Source: Planctomycetota bacterium (GTDB lineage Bacteria; Planctomycetota; Planctomycetia; Pirellulales; Pirellulaceae). Taken from it: DNA of 64,000 bases. Position numbers and translations under genes: made by a program. Shown piece by piece: positions 9,748 to 18,242 of this stretch (positions are counted from its first letter, which is position 1; every line of letters starts with the position of its first letter). A model generated the notes under the pieces. That model saw only the letters and a program-made list of their open reading frames with translations, was not told where the DNA came from and ran no database searches. The stretch covers positions 1-64,000 of the forward strand of contig JAQBZB010000005.1 in the NCBI GenBank assembly GCA_027622275.1, written 5' to 3'.

Positions 9748-11499
9748 CTAACCGATCCCCTTCAGGAAATCATCCAGCGCGTCGTCGCCTGTCCCTCGTT
9801 TTGGCGGTGGCACCGCGTCGGCTTCGGACTCGCTCTTCAAAGTTCCTGTCACGCCTGCGATCTCCGGTTCACTGTCGCTAACTTCAAGCTCCATCTCCTC
9901 GTCGTCGAGCAAGTGTTGGATATCGCCGACATCGAGTGGCTCCTCGGGTAGCCGCTCCTCTTCGATCACGAGTCCTGCCGAAAGCCGCTTGCTCCACACT
10001 TCAAACTGTTCGCGGGACATACCGACAGCACGCTCGATCATCGTTTGAGCATCACAAGAAGCCGACGGCAATTCGGCGCGGACCGCCAATCGCCCATCGG
10101 TTCCGTACTTGAAGATGACCGTCACTGGCGTGCCTTTGGGAAGATCTTTCGGCAGTCCTTGTACGACGCACTTGCCGATCGGTGTTGCTCCGTGCCCCGC
10201 GTCCGTGCCTCCTTCGACGACACGCACCGCAACACTCTTCTGGAATTGCTTCGCGGTCTTGAATATGCTTGATCGCTTGCACGGCAAGGGCGAATTCCTG
10301 GGGATCATGATGTGCCGGCGGGGGCGCCCGGTTGTCGGGTCGACCCCCATCACGCCCAGATCGTGCGAACTGACATTTTGAACGTCGAATGTTTGCTTGA
10401 CACCCTTGCCACCCGCCATCAACGTGCCGGCATAGATGGCCGCTCCGTGCGCGACGGCTTCATCGGGCGAGAGCGAACGGTCGACCTGCAAGCCCGATTC
10501 CTGTTCGAGCATCGTTTGCACCATGGGCATCCGGGTCGAACCACCGACCAGCAACAATCTCGTCAGATCCGGCCATGTCAGCCGCGCATCTTTCAGTAAA
10601 CGCTTGACGGTCATCCGCGTCCGATCGAGCAAGCCGGCGGTTCGCTGTTCGAACTCAGCACGCGTTAAGTTCAGCTGCACCCGCTTGTCATCGTGCGCGA
10701 ACCGAATGGTTGCTTCGTCGCGGGCCGTCAGCGTGTGCTTGACGCGAATCGATTCGTCAATCAGTTTCTCCGAGGCGGCGGGGTCCGACCATAGGTCGGC
10801 ACCATGTTCCTCTTGAAATCGCTGGTTGACGAATTCGGCGATGCACTGGTCCCAATCGATGCCGCCCAAATACACGTCGCCGGCCGTCGCGATCGCGTTG
10901 AACTTGCGTCCGACGATTTCCATCAGCGTCACATCGAACGTGCCGCCGCCGAGATCATAGACCAAAACCACTTCCCGCTCGTGGGCTTCGCCGCTGGCCG
11001 ACAGAAAGCCTTGCTGAACGCCGTAGGCGATTGCCGCGGCGGTCGGCTCGTTGATAATGTCGAGGACTTCGAGGCCGGATAAACGGCCGGCGTCTTGGGT
11101 CGCCTTGCGGCGAGGCTCGTTAAAGTACGCCGGCACCGTGACAACCGCCTTCGTGAACGGGCCGATGCGCAGTTCGGCGTCGTGTTTGAGCTTCTTCAAA
11201 ATCAGCGCTTGAATGACTTCCGGCGGCAGCTGATTGCCGAGAATCGGTTTGTGGTAAAACCCTTCTCCCATGTCACGTTTCGCAAAGCGGGCAACTCGTT
11301 GCGGCTCGAACTCCGCCGCCTTAATCGCCTCGCGGCCAACGACCGTGCCGCGTTTGTCGAAAAAGACAACACTGGGCGTGGTCAACTCGCCCTCGTCGTT
11401 GGCGAGCGTGATCGGTTTGCCATCGCGATCCAGATGAGCGACAACGGAGTAAGTTGTCCCCAAATCGATGCCGATCGCAGGTTCTGTCTGTTGGCCCAT
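9748..11499 (-). CDS. Hsp70-family (DnaK-like) chaperone
   Basis: The ATPase domain is well conserved: IGIDLGTTYSVVA near residue 9, VTVPAYFNE, INEPTAAAIAYG, VLVYDLGGGTFDVTLME and LLLVGGSTRMPMVQ. The normal DnaK substrate-binding domain is shortened and divergent after about residue 385; it keeps HDLGVMGVDPTTG and a phase of beta strands, then an acidic tail. At 583 residues it is a little shorter than DnaK (~640) and is an accessory Hsp70, not the housekeeping copy. The J-like membrane protein downstream on the same strand is its likely partner. The gene diverges from dihydroorotase across 129 bp. Confidence 0.9.
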   Translation of the reverse strand: MGQQTEPAIGIDLGTTYSVVAHLDRDGKPITLANDEGELTTPSVVFFDKRGTVVGREAIKAAEFEPQRVARFAKRDMGEGFYHKPILGNQLPPEVIQALILKKLKHDAELRIGPFTKAVVTVPAYFNEPRRKATQDAGRLSGLEVLDIINEPTAAAIAYGVQQGFLSASGEAHEREVVLVYDLGGGTFDVTLMEIVGRKFNAIATAGDVYLGGIDWDQCIAEFVNQRFQEEHGADLWSDPAASEKLIDESIRVKHTLTARDEATIRFAHDDKRVQLNLTRAEFEQRTAGLLDRTRMTVKRLLKDARLTWPDLTRLLLVGGSTRMPMVQTMLEQESGLQVDRSLSPDEAVAHGAAIYAGTLMAGGKGVKQTFDVQNVSSHDLGVMGVDPTTGRPRRHIMIPRNSPLPCKRSSIFKTAKQFQKSVAVRVVEGGTDAGHGATPIGKCVVQGLPKDLPKGTPVTVIFKYGTDGRLAVRAELPSASCDAQTMIERAVGMSREQFEVWSKRLSAGLVIEEERLPEEPLDVGDIQHLLDDEEMELEVSDSEPEIAGVTGTLKSESEADAVPPPKRGTGDDALDDFLKGIG

Positions 11500-11628
11500 G
11501 AAGGAACTCTGTGTCTCTTCTTATTCCGGAACGGGTGTTTCCGGCATTATTTCATGATCGAGTCGTATTCGCCAGAGTCCGGGGGAGGGGCGATTGATGA
11601 GACGTCTGACGTCGTGTAGCGTTCGAGA

Positions 11629-12957
11629 ATGAAAACGCTCATCAAGAACGCCACCGTCGTACTCCCCGAATCGACCTTGCACACGTCGGTGTTGATCGAA
11701 GGGACGAAGATCGTTGATATCGATCCGGCGATCCAAGTCGCGGCCGATCATGTCGTCGAAGGGGAAGGGCTGCACCTGCTGCCGGGTGTTGTCGACGATC
11801 AGGTTCACTTCCGTGATCCGGGGCTGACCCACAAGGAAGATCTGTACACGGCAAGCCGGGCGTGTGCGAAAGGGGGCGTGACGACATTCCTGGAAATGCC
11901 GAACACGAATCCAAACACGATCTCGCAAGAGGCGTTGGACAGCAAGTTGGCGTTGGCGGCCGGCAAGAGTCTGGTCAATTACGGCTTCTACATCGGAGCG
12001 ACTCCCGACAACGTCGCGGCGCTCAAGCACGCTCGTCGAACTCCCGGCATTAAGATCTTCATTGGCTCCAGCACGGGCAATTTGCTTGTCGACAAGCAAG
12101 AAGCACTCGAACGCATCTTCGCCGAGACGACCCTGCCCGCTTGTGCGCACTGCGAAGACGAGACAACCATTCGGGCGAACGCCGAACGGTTTGCCGGCAC
12201 GACGGACATTACCGACCATTCGCGAATCCGGGATCATGAGGCCGCCATCATCGCCACGCGCCGCGCCATCGACCTTGCCAAGCGGCATAATCATCGCTTC
12301 CACGTGCTGCACGTCTCGACGGGTGCCGAGACTCCGTTGCTAGCCGATCACAGCGGCTTGATCACGGCTGAAGCCTGTCCGCACCATCTGTTTTTCAACG
12401 TCGATGATTACGCCCGGCTTGGCTCGCGCGTGCAGATGAACCCGTCGATCAAAGCGAAGGAAGACAACTCGCAACTCTGGCAGGCCTTGCTCGACGGGCT
12501 GATCCAAGTCATCGCCACCGACCACGCGCCGCATACGCTGGAAGAGAAGCAGCAGCCGTATCCGAAATCGCCTGCGGGATTGCCGGCCGTCGAGAATTCA
12601 CTGGCGTTGATGCTCGATCAAGTCCACCAAGGCCGTTGTACGATCGAACAGGTTGTGCAGTGGATGTGCGACGCGCCGGCCCGTGTCTGGGACATTGTCG
12701 ACAAAGGACGCATCGCAGTCGGTTATGACGCCGACCTCGTGCTCGTCGACCTCAACAAGACACTTATGGTCCGTGATGAGGAGCAGGAGACGAAGTGCAA
12801 GTGGAGCCCCTGGCATGGCGAGTCGCTGACGGGGTGGCCGGTGCGGACATGGGTGCTGGGGCACGAGGTCTTCCGCGAGGGATTCTTCGATGAATCGCGT
12901 CGTGGCAGCGAAGCGGTTTACGACCATGCACGCGGCGGGTATTGGGCGACAGCGTAA
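11629..12957 (+). CDS. pyrC: Dihydroorotase (class I type)
   Basis: An amidohydrolase of 442 residues that would convert N-carbamoyl-aspartate to dihydroorotate in pyrimidine synthesis. Visible family motifs are [13 protein letters not shown] (residues 60-72), [23 protein letters not shown] with the metal-bridging Lys, [23 protein letters not shown] and [14 protein letters not shown]. The usual HxH metal pair at the end of the first strand reads QVH here (residues 58-60), a variant I recall from a dihydroorotase subgroup in Bacteroidetes. Length and motifs are otherwise normal. Confidence 0.85.
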   Translation: MKTLIKNATVVLPESTLHTSVLIEGTKIVDIDPAIQVAADHVVEGEGLHLLPGVVDDQVHFRDPGLTHKEDLYTASRACAKGGVTTFLEMPNTNPNTISQEALDSKLALAAGKSLVNYGFYIGATPDNVAALKHARRTPGIKIFIGSSTGNLLVDKQEALERIFAETTLPACAHCEDETTIRANAERFAGTTDITDHSRIRDHEAAIIATRRAIDLAKRHNHRFHVLHVSTGAETPLLADHSGLITAEACPHHLFFNVDDYARLGSRVQMNPSIKAKEDNSQLWQALLDGLIQVIATDHAPHTLEEKQQPYPKSPAGLPAVENSLALMLDQVHQGRCTIEQVVQWMCDAPARVWDIVDKGRIAVGYDADLVLVDLNKTLMVRDEEQETKCKWSPWHGESLTGWPVRTWVLGHEVFREGFFDESRRGSEAVYDHARGGYWATA

Positions 12958-12958
12958 G

Positions 12959-13079
12959 AGTAGCCATCACGCTCCGCCGTGATGAGCCAGAGAGGATGGG
13001 CGTCGATGTGGTCTTGACGTTTACGGAAGCGACAGCGCTCGGTGCGTAAGGCTCGTCACGGCGGAGCGTGACGGCTACT
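12959..13079. repeat. Inverted repeat downstream of dihydroorotase
   Basis: The 30-bp arms at 12959-12988 and 13050-13079 are reverse complements with two mismatches and enclose a 61-bp spacer. Each arm also has an internal dyad (ATCACG ... CGTGAT). The right arm runs into TTTT. It lies between two convergent genes and could end transcription in both directions; the arm sequence looks like a planctomycete REP-type repeat. Confidence 0.6.
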
Positions 13080-13081
13080 TT

Positions 13082-13408
13082 TCACACAATAATGCCAAGT
13101 TTCTTGGCTCGCTCGCGGAGCGCCCGCTGGAAATAGAAGAACGGGTAGTCTTTTGCTCTGGGGTTCTTGCGCGTCCACTGAAAAGTGGCCATCACGAGTT
13201 CGAGCGGAAGTTGATCGTCGCTGACCATCGCCACCACTTTTCTGATGTAGGCAAACTCTTCTGGCCGACGGCATTTCAAGCCGCTTTGGAGTTGTGTCTG
13301 GAGATCGGCAACATTTGTTTCAATGGTCGACGCGCCGGTGGACTGCGGGCTTGGGAAGCTGATGGCGAGGAGGCAACCACAAACGATGCAGCAAATTACT
13401 CGGTTCAT
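13082..13408 (-). CDS. Small exported protein of unknown function
   Basis: The ATG at 13408 gives a 108-residue protein with a hydrophobic signal segment (MNRVICCIVCGCLLAISF) followed by a charged soluble part (TQLQSGLKCRRPEEFAYIRK ... WTRKNPRAKDYPFFYFQRAL). The frame stays open up to 13552, but that extension overlaps a perfect 23-bp hairpin and lacks signal-peptide character, so the internal start is preferred. I do not recognise the family. Confidence 0.6.
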   Translation of the reverse strand: MNRVICCIVCGCLLAISFPSPQSTGASTIETNVADLQTQLQSGLKCRRPEEFAYIRKVVAMVSDDQLPLELVMATFQWTRKNPRAKDYPFFYFQRALRERAKKLGIIV

Positions 13409-13443
13409 TTTCGACTCGTGGCAAGAACTAGCAACAATTGCGT

Positions 13444-13498
13444 TACGTGGCCCTTCGCTCCGCGAACGGACTCCCTTCGCGGAGCGAAGGGCCACGTA
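13444..13498. repeat. Perfect 23-bp hairpin upstream of a small exported gene
   Basis: The arms at 13444-13466 and 13476-13498 are exact reverse complements (core GGCCCTTCGCTCCGCG) around a 9-nt loop. It sits 36 bp upstream of the start at 13408 and about 100 bp from the divergent DUF1501 gene. It is probably a REP-type palindrome. Confidence 0.75.
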
Positions 13499-13602
13499 GG
13501 CGGCTTTTAATCGATCTCGAATTGCACAACAAGATCGTTCGCGCTGGATCAACGCTGCTAGCGGCTGATTTCAGGTTGCTTGCTAGCTCCTGAAGGATTA
13601 CC

Positions 13603-15117
13603 TTGGCTACTAGGTTTAATAGGAGCGAACACGTGCTGCACGTACTTGGAAAACCATCTCGCGTTTGCGAAGGAACGACTCGCCGGCAACTTCTTCAGGC
13701 CGGAGGCGCGGGGCTGCTTGGTCTGTCCGTGCCGAAGTTGCTGCGAGCGGAAGCCCAACGGCTGCAAGCGGGAACCCAGCTGCTGCAAGCGGAAACCCAG
13801 TCGCCGTTTCAGAACGCTCGGGCAAAGTCGGTCATATTCTTGTTTTGCTTCGGCGGGCCTAGTCAGCTCGAAACATTTGATATGAAGCCCGACGCTCCCG
13901 ATACGATTCGCGGTCCCTTCAAGCCGGTTGCGAGTCGCACGCCGGGGCTGCTGATTAGCGAACATCTGTCCCGATGCGCGGCCGTGTCCGACAAGTTTGC
14001 TGTGATCAAGACGATGACGCATGATTTCAACGATCACAGTGGCGGCGGGCATTACGTTCAGACGGGGCATCGCTGGCACCTCCCGATCGGCGGCGGCTTC
14101 AACGTCACACCGAACGATTGGCCCGCGATGGGATCGGTGGTGAAACACTTCTCGCAGCAAGTTCCTGACGATCCAACGCGCGAGATGTCGCCGTACGTTG
14201 TTGTCCCAAATTTCCTGGGTCGCCTGCAAGAATATCGAGTCCAATTGCGGCGCCCCGGCGAGACGGCTGGGTGGCTGGGGCGAGCCTTTGATCCGCTGAA
14301 TACTCGCATCGATAAGAAGGATGCAAAAGACAACCCGTACTGGCGCGATTGCAGCGACGACGAACTGAACTATCAGATCCAGGGGTTGGAAGCTCGTGCT
14401 GATGTGACACTCGACCGGCTCGATCGTCGCAAGTCGTTGCTGCAACAGTTAGACGATCAGCGTCGTTTGGCTGAACAGCATGGTTCGGTCCAGGCATTCG
14501 ACAAGTTCAGGCAGCAGGCCTTGGAACTGGTCACGTCTGAGAAGACCCGCAACGCGTTCGACATCCGCAAGGAGTCCGACAAGCTGCGCGATCAATACGG
14601 CCGCAACCTGTTCGGGCAATCAACGCTGGTCGCGCGGCGATTGGTCGAGGCGGGGGCGCGGTTCGTGACCGTGCATTATGATTGCGTCGATGGTTACAGT
14701 TGGGATTCGCATCAGCATAGCGACGATGTCGCGAAACACTTGCTTCCCGGTTTGGACCAAGCGTTGTCGGCGTTGCTGATCGATTTAGATGACCGTGGCT
14801 TGCTGGACGAGACCCTGGTCGTGGCGATGGGAGAAATGGGACGCACTCCTCAGGCAAACGCGAAGTGGGGGCGAAATCACTGGAGCACGCTGTTCCCTGC
14901 TGTTCTTGCCGGTGCGGGGATTCGCGGCGGCATGATTTATGGCGAGACCGACAAGGATGCGGCTTACGCGGTCAGCAACCCTGTCTCGCCCGAGGATCTT
15001 GCCGCAACGATCTATCACGCTCTCGGTATCGATCCCGAGGCACGCATCTACGACGCGCAACGTCGCCCGGTTCCGATCGTCGATGGCGGGCGACCTGTTC
15101 TCGAACTGTTCGGGTAA
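13603..15117 (+). CDS. DUF1501 (sulfatase-like) exported protein
   Basis: A 504-residue DUF1501 protein, a planctomycete-rich family with an alkaline-phosphatase/sulfatase-like core. The signal is Tat-like (TTRRQLLQAGGAGLLGLSVP). Family landmarks are FCFGGPSQLETFDMKPDAP, THDFNDHSGGGHY, WDSHQHSDDV, VVAMGEMGRTP and HW near the C-terminus. The start is a TTG at 13603. Just after the signal, three imperfect 21-bp repeats (13738-13800) encode LLRAEAQ-RLQAGTQ-LLQAETQ. There is no DUF1549/DUF1553 partner next to it, unlike the other two DUF1501 genes in the window. Confidence 0.85.
   Translation: MATRFNRSEHVLHVLGKPSRVCEGTTRRQLLQAGGAGLLGLSVPKLLRAEAQRLQAGTQLLQAETQSPFQNARAKSVIFLFCFGGPSQLETFDMKPDAPDTIRGPFKPVASRTPGLLISEHLSRCAAVSDKFAVIKTMTHDFNDHSGGGHYVQTGHRWHLPIGGGFNVTPNDWPAMGSVVKHFSQQVPDDPTREMSPYVVVPNFLGRLQEYRVQLRRPGETAGWLGRAFDPLNTRIDKKDAKDNPYWRDCSDDELNYQIQGLEARADVTLDRLDRRKSLLQQLDDQRRLAEQHGSVQAFDKFRQQALELVTSEKTRNAFDIRKESDKLRDQYGRNLFGQSTLVARRLVEAGARFVTVHYDCVDGYSWDSHQHSDDVAKHLLPGLDQALSALLIDLDDRGLLDETLVVAMGEMGRTPQANAKWGRNHWSTLFPAVLAGAGIRGGMIYGETDKDAAYAVSNPVSPEDLAATIYHALGIDPEARIYDAQRRPVPIVDGGRPVLELFG
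13738..13800 (+). repeat. Three 21-bp tandem repeats inside the DUF1501 gene
   Basis: Units at 13738-13758, 13759-13779 and 13780-13800 (core CTGCAAGCGG-AACCCAG) encode three heptads. They lie just after the predicted export signal and keep the reading frame. This looks like a small minisatellite that could vary in copy number between strains. Confidence 0.7.
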
Positions 15118-15128
15118 GACGCGACCGC

Positions 15129-16079
15129 ATGCGGATTCTGATTGTCACTCCCGCGCCACCGCGATCCCGCAAAGGCAATCGGATCACCGCGCTTCGTTGG
15201 GCGCGTTTGCTACGCGAGCTGGGGCATCGCGTTGCGTTGGCGGAGTCGTTTTTCGGTCAACCGTGTGATTTGTTGATCGCGATGCATGCGAAGCGGAGTG
15301 CCGCGTCGATCCGTGAGTTTCACGACTCGCGCTCCGGCACTCCGCTGATTGTCGCGTTAACGGGTACCGATCTGTATCGCGACATCAAGACGAATCGTGC
15401 CGCCCAGTATTCACTGGAATTGGCGGATCGGCTTCTCTTGCTACAGCCCGCGGGCGTCGGCTCGTTGCCAACGCCGCTACAAGCGAAGGCGCGAGTCATT
15501 CAACAGTCAGCGACCGGGCTATCGAACCCACCTCCGCGCTTGCGCAGCGTGTTCGAGGTCGCCGTCATCGGTCACTTGCGTCCGGTGAAAGATCCGTTCC
15601 GAGCGGCGATGGCGGCGCGAACACTTCCGGCGTCGTCGCGCATCCGAGTCGTCCACATCGGTGCCGCGCTCAGCGAGGCGATGGCCGGGCGGACCCGTAC
15701 CGAAATGGTGCGCAATCCGCGTTACCAGTGGATCGGCGAGTTGTCTCCGGCGGCGACCAGGCAAAGACTCGCCCGCGCCCGCTTGCTCGTTCTTAGCTCG
15801 CGAATGGAAGGCGGGGCAAACGTAATCTCCGAAGCCATCGCCGTCGGAACGCCGATCATCGCCTCAAAGATCTCGGGCTCAATCGGGCTGCTTGGCGAGG
15901 ACTATCCTGGCTACTTCGAAGTCGGCGACACTTCGGCTCTGCGTCAGTTGCTGCAACGAGCGGAAGAGGATTCGCGATTCTATGGCCTGCTGCAACGAAG
16001 TTGCCGCGCGCTGCTTCCGCTGGTAAAGCCGCGACGCGAGCGAGACGAATGGGAACGGCTGATCAGCGAGTTCGTTTGA
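15129..16079 (+). CDS. Glycosyltransferase of TIGR04348 type, SenB-like
   Basis: This 316-residue protein begins MRILIVTPAPPRSRKGNRIT and has the conserved elements of the TIGR04348 glycosyltransferase group: VALTGTDLYRD, VIGHLRPVKDPFRAAMA, IRVVHIGAAL, YQWIGEL and the C-terminal nucleotide-sugar motif SSRMEGGANVISEAIAVGTP. The group, as I recall it, includes the selenosugar synthase SenB of selenoneine biosynthesis. That pathway also needs an EgtB-like SenA and a SelD-like protein, neither of which is in this window, so the substrate is uncertain. The ATG starts 11 bp after the DUF1501 stop. Confidence 0.7.
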   Translation: MRILIVTPAPPRSRKGNRITALRWARLLRELGHRVALAESFFGQPCDLLIAMHAKRSAASIREFHDSRSGTPLIVALTGTDLYRDIKTNRAAQYSLELADRLLLLQPAGVGSLPTPLQAKARVIQQSATGLSNPPPRLRSVFEVAVIGHLRPVKDPFRAAMAARTLPASSRIRVVHIGAALSEAMAGRTRTEMVRNPRYQWIGELSPAATRQRLARARLLVLSSRMEGGANVISEAIAVGTPIIASKISGSIGLLGEDYPGYFEVGDTSALRQLLQRAEEDSRFYGLLQRSCRALLPLVKPRRERDEWERLISEFV

Positions 16080-16088
16080 GGCGAGCTC

Positions 16089-16991
16089 TCACTCACCGAA
16101 GAACGGAAACAACTTCTTCAGTTCTTCGCGGGTCGGTTGGCGTCCGTATTCACAGATTTCAAACGCTTCGGCGTACTTCACCGCCTTGCCGGCTGCTTCA
16201 CCGTACCAAGCGATCAAGGCTTCGCGATGCTTGTCCGCGATTCGCCCTTGCCGTTTCTGCCAGCTATCGGTTGCCCACTCGCGGCGAGCGATCGGATTGT
16301 CGGCGTGACGCTGGCGCAATGTCTCTTCGGAGCCTAACGCGCCCCCTTCGTAGACTTGCGAGACCAAGGCATCGACGGCGTCCATCTTCTTCTCGAACAC
16401 GTCGTCAATCGCCACGATCACATCCGGCTTGAACGGGTTCGGCTTCTGGAAGCCGTCCGGGAAGTACATGAAGACGGGGTTTCGTTTCAGCGGCGGCGTA
16501 TCGGGACAGAAGAACGGCACCGCGACCATGTAAGCAGAATCTTGGACCAGCACCCCAGTGTAACGATGATCGGGGTGATAGTCGTTGGGGCGATGCGCGA
16601 TCACGACGTCGGCGTCCCACTCGCGGATCAGCCGAGTGATCTTCTGGCGATTGTCGAGCGTCGGCAAGAGTTCGCCGTCGTGGATGTCGAGCACTTCCGC
16701 CGTCGTGCCGATCCGCCGAGCCGCTTCATGCACTTCCGCCGTGCGGCGCTGCGCGAGCGGCCCGCCCGCCATCCGCCAATGGCCGATGTCGCCGTTGGTG
16801 ACGGAAACCAGCTTGACGTGATGCCCTAGCTGCGTCCATTTGACAGCGGTTCCCGCCATCTGGAACTCGCAGTCGTCGGGATGGGCTCCGAACGCAATGA
16901 TCCGCAGCTTGCCGTCATCTTCGGCAGTTGAAACGGATGAGAACGAATTCGTAGCGATGATGAGCAGGAAGAGAATAGCGAGGCGTTTCAT
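16089..16991 (-). CDS. Exported PIG-L family deacetylase
   Basis: A signal peptide (residues 1-23) precedes a LmbE/PIG-L fold with the metal-binding motifs AHPDD (residues 36-40) and HPDH (139-142). These enzymes remove N-acetyl groups from amino sugars or conjugates using a divalent metal. The 300-residue length is usual. It is convergent with the glycosyltransferase gene 9 bp away. The substrate cannot be read from the sequence. Confidence 0.85.
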   Translation of the reverse strand: MKRLAILFLLIIATNSFSSVSTAEDDGKLRIIAFGAHPDDCEFQMAGTAVKWTQLGHHVKLVSVTNGDIGHWRMAGGPLAQRRTAEVHEAARRIGTTAEVLDIHDGELLPTLDNRQKITRLIREWDADVVIAHRPNDYHPDHRYTGVLVQDSAYMVAVPFFCPDTPPLKRNPVFMYFPDGFQKPNPFKPDVIVAIDDVFEKKMDAVDALVSQVYEGGALGSEETLRQRHADNPIARREWATDSWQKRQGRIADKHREALIAWYGEAAGKAVKYAEAFEICEYGRQPTREELKKLFPFFGE

Positions 16992-17110
16992 GGTGTGACT
17001 CCGAGGCGGGCAGAGGGCTTAGAGTTGGCGTCATCCAGCAACATGACAGGGCCTGAGTATACGCAGCCCCCAATTGCAACAGCAACAACTTTCCAGGCCA
17101 AGAAATGACA

Positions 17111-17135
17111 GAGCCCGGCGTTTATCACCGGGCTC
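17111..17135 (-). terminator. Possible terminator hairpin
   Basis: GAGCCCGG (17111-17118) pairs perfectly with CCGGGCTC (17128-17135), 25 nt beyond the stop of the membrane-protein gene at 17160. The following minus-strand bases (TGTCATTTCTT) are only moderately U-rich, so this is a weak intrinsic terminator at best. Confidence 0.4.
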
Positions 17136-17159
17136 GTCTGGCGAACAGGCTCATCGCTC

Positions 17160-17567
17160 CTACAGGATTTCCGCCGCCGTCGCTCGCTCGAAACTCGAGG
17201 GAGCATTGACGTACCTCGGCTTGCCGTGAATGCGTGCGTAGAGGGCGATGTGAGCGAAGTGCGAAATCGCTAGTACGACCAGCACCATGCCGATCTTGGT
17301 ACTCAGCAACTCGATCGACTCAACGAGATCGACCGCATAGCCGCCCAGCTTCAGCGTCAACAAGATGCAGCCGATGTGCAGCAAGTAGAATCCGACCGAC
17401 AACAGGTGGCTGAGCGATTCGGTCAGCTCGTCGTTTCCCTTGCAACCTTTCGCCAAAAACACTCGCCCGTGGATGCGCAGCGTTCGCCCGACCCACACGG
17501 TCAGCGCGATGCCGATGGTGACGTAGCAGAGATGTGTCGCGGGCATGATGGTGATGGCGTCGAACAT
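17160..17567 (-). CDS. Small integral membrane protein, tandem paralogue 2
   Basis: 135 residues with three or four hydrophobic segments. ATG 17567 has AAGGAG 8 nt upstream. It shares much of its length with the neighbouring gene at 17639-18052: both have WV-(G/A)-RTL, a GR-(V/I)-FL block, a VGFYL helix, LVESIE-(L/F)-LSTKIG and a final helix with H and F. The two are clearly tandem duplicates, 71 bp apart. Function unknown; a membrane complex or heterodimer is a reasonable guess. Confidence 0.75.
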   Translation of the reverse strand: MFDAITIMPATHLCYVTIGIALTVWVGRTLRIHGRVFLAKGCKGNDELTESLSHLLSVGFYLLHIGCILLTLKLGGYAVDLVESIELLSTKIGMVLVVLAISHFAHIALYARIHGKPRYVNAPSSFERATAAEIL

Positions 17568-17638
17568 GGACCGTCTCCTTGTGGTTGCGGTGGTGTATTC
17601 AGTTGATTTGCGAGCCGGCTGATGTGCCCGGTGTTGGT

Positions 17639-18052
17639 CTATCGCGAAAACATCTGTCCGCTTGCTGGGTTGGCCAACGGAACGAACGGGCTGTCGCCTT
17701 CCGTGCGGCGAGGCGGTTTCTTCTGGCCCATCCGAGTGAAGATGAAGATGTTGAAGAAGTGCATCCCGCCCAGGATCAGCAGGACGAGCCCGATCTTGGT
17801 CGACAGGAATTCGATGGACTCGACCAGGTTGGTCGGCTTTGTGCCGTATCGCAACGCGAGCGTCACGTAGCCGAAGTTCACCAGGTAAAAGCCCACCACG
17901 AGCAAGTCGTTGATCGAATCCGCAAGTTGCTCGTTGCCTTGGGCACAGTTGACCAGAAAGATCCGCCCTCGGTTGTGCAGCGTCCGCGCCACCCAGATCG
18001 TGATCGCCGCGCTGATGGCGAGATATATCAAGTAAGTCGTTGACATCGTCAT
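17639..18052 (-). CDS. Small integral membrane protein, tandem paralogue 1
   Basis: The ATG at 18052 follows GGAGG with an 8-nt spacer, giving 137 residues (MTMSTTYLIYLAISAAIT...). It has four hydrophobic stretches and the motif LVESIEFLSTKIG shared with its downstream duplicate. The C-terminus adds a soluble tail (KKPPRRTEGDSPFVPLANP) not present in the other copy. The pair is probably one transcription unit. Family not recognised. Confidence 0.75.
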   Translation of the reverse strand: MTMSTTYLIYLAISAAITIWVARTLHNRGRIFLVNCAQGNEQLADSINDLLVVGFYLVNFGYVTLALRYGTKPTNLVESIEFLSTKIGLVLLILGGMHFFNIFIFTRMGQKKPPRRTEGDSPFVPLANPASGQMFSR

Positions 18053-18142
18053 CGCTGTTTCCTCCAAAGCTCGCTCGTTTGCCACCTGTCAAACCGCGAG
18101 CACGCGCTATGAGTTAACAGCACTATTTCTCACACGGGGTGG

Positions 18143-18190
18143 CCCCGTTTGCTCGCAACCCCGTTTGCTCGCAACCCCGTTTGCTCGCAA
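18143..18190. repeat. Three perfect 16-bp tandem repeats
   Basis: The unit CCCCGTTTGCTCGCAA occurs three times head to tail (18143-18158, 18159-18174, 18175-18190) with no spacer, so this is not a CRISPR. It opens a 600-bp repeat-rich interval with no genes. Confidence 0.85.
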
Positions 18191-18242
18191 CCTGAGCCAC
18201 TCTGCGCGCTGACAAGTCCGCCTGCTCCTGGGGATCCTGCCC

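Noticed and set aside
14865-16079. 404-residue frame starting inside DUF1501
   Set aside because: The first 88 residues are out-of-frame DUF1501 sequence; the conserved glycosyltransferase start is the ATG at 15129.
18143-18190. Possible CRISPR array
   Set aside because: Three 16-bp units are directly adjacent with no spacers, and no array-like pattern exists near the RAMP operon either.
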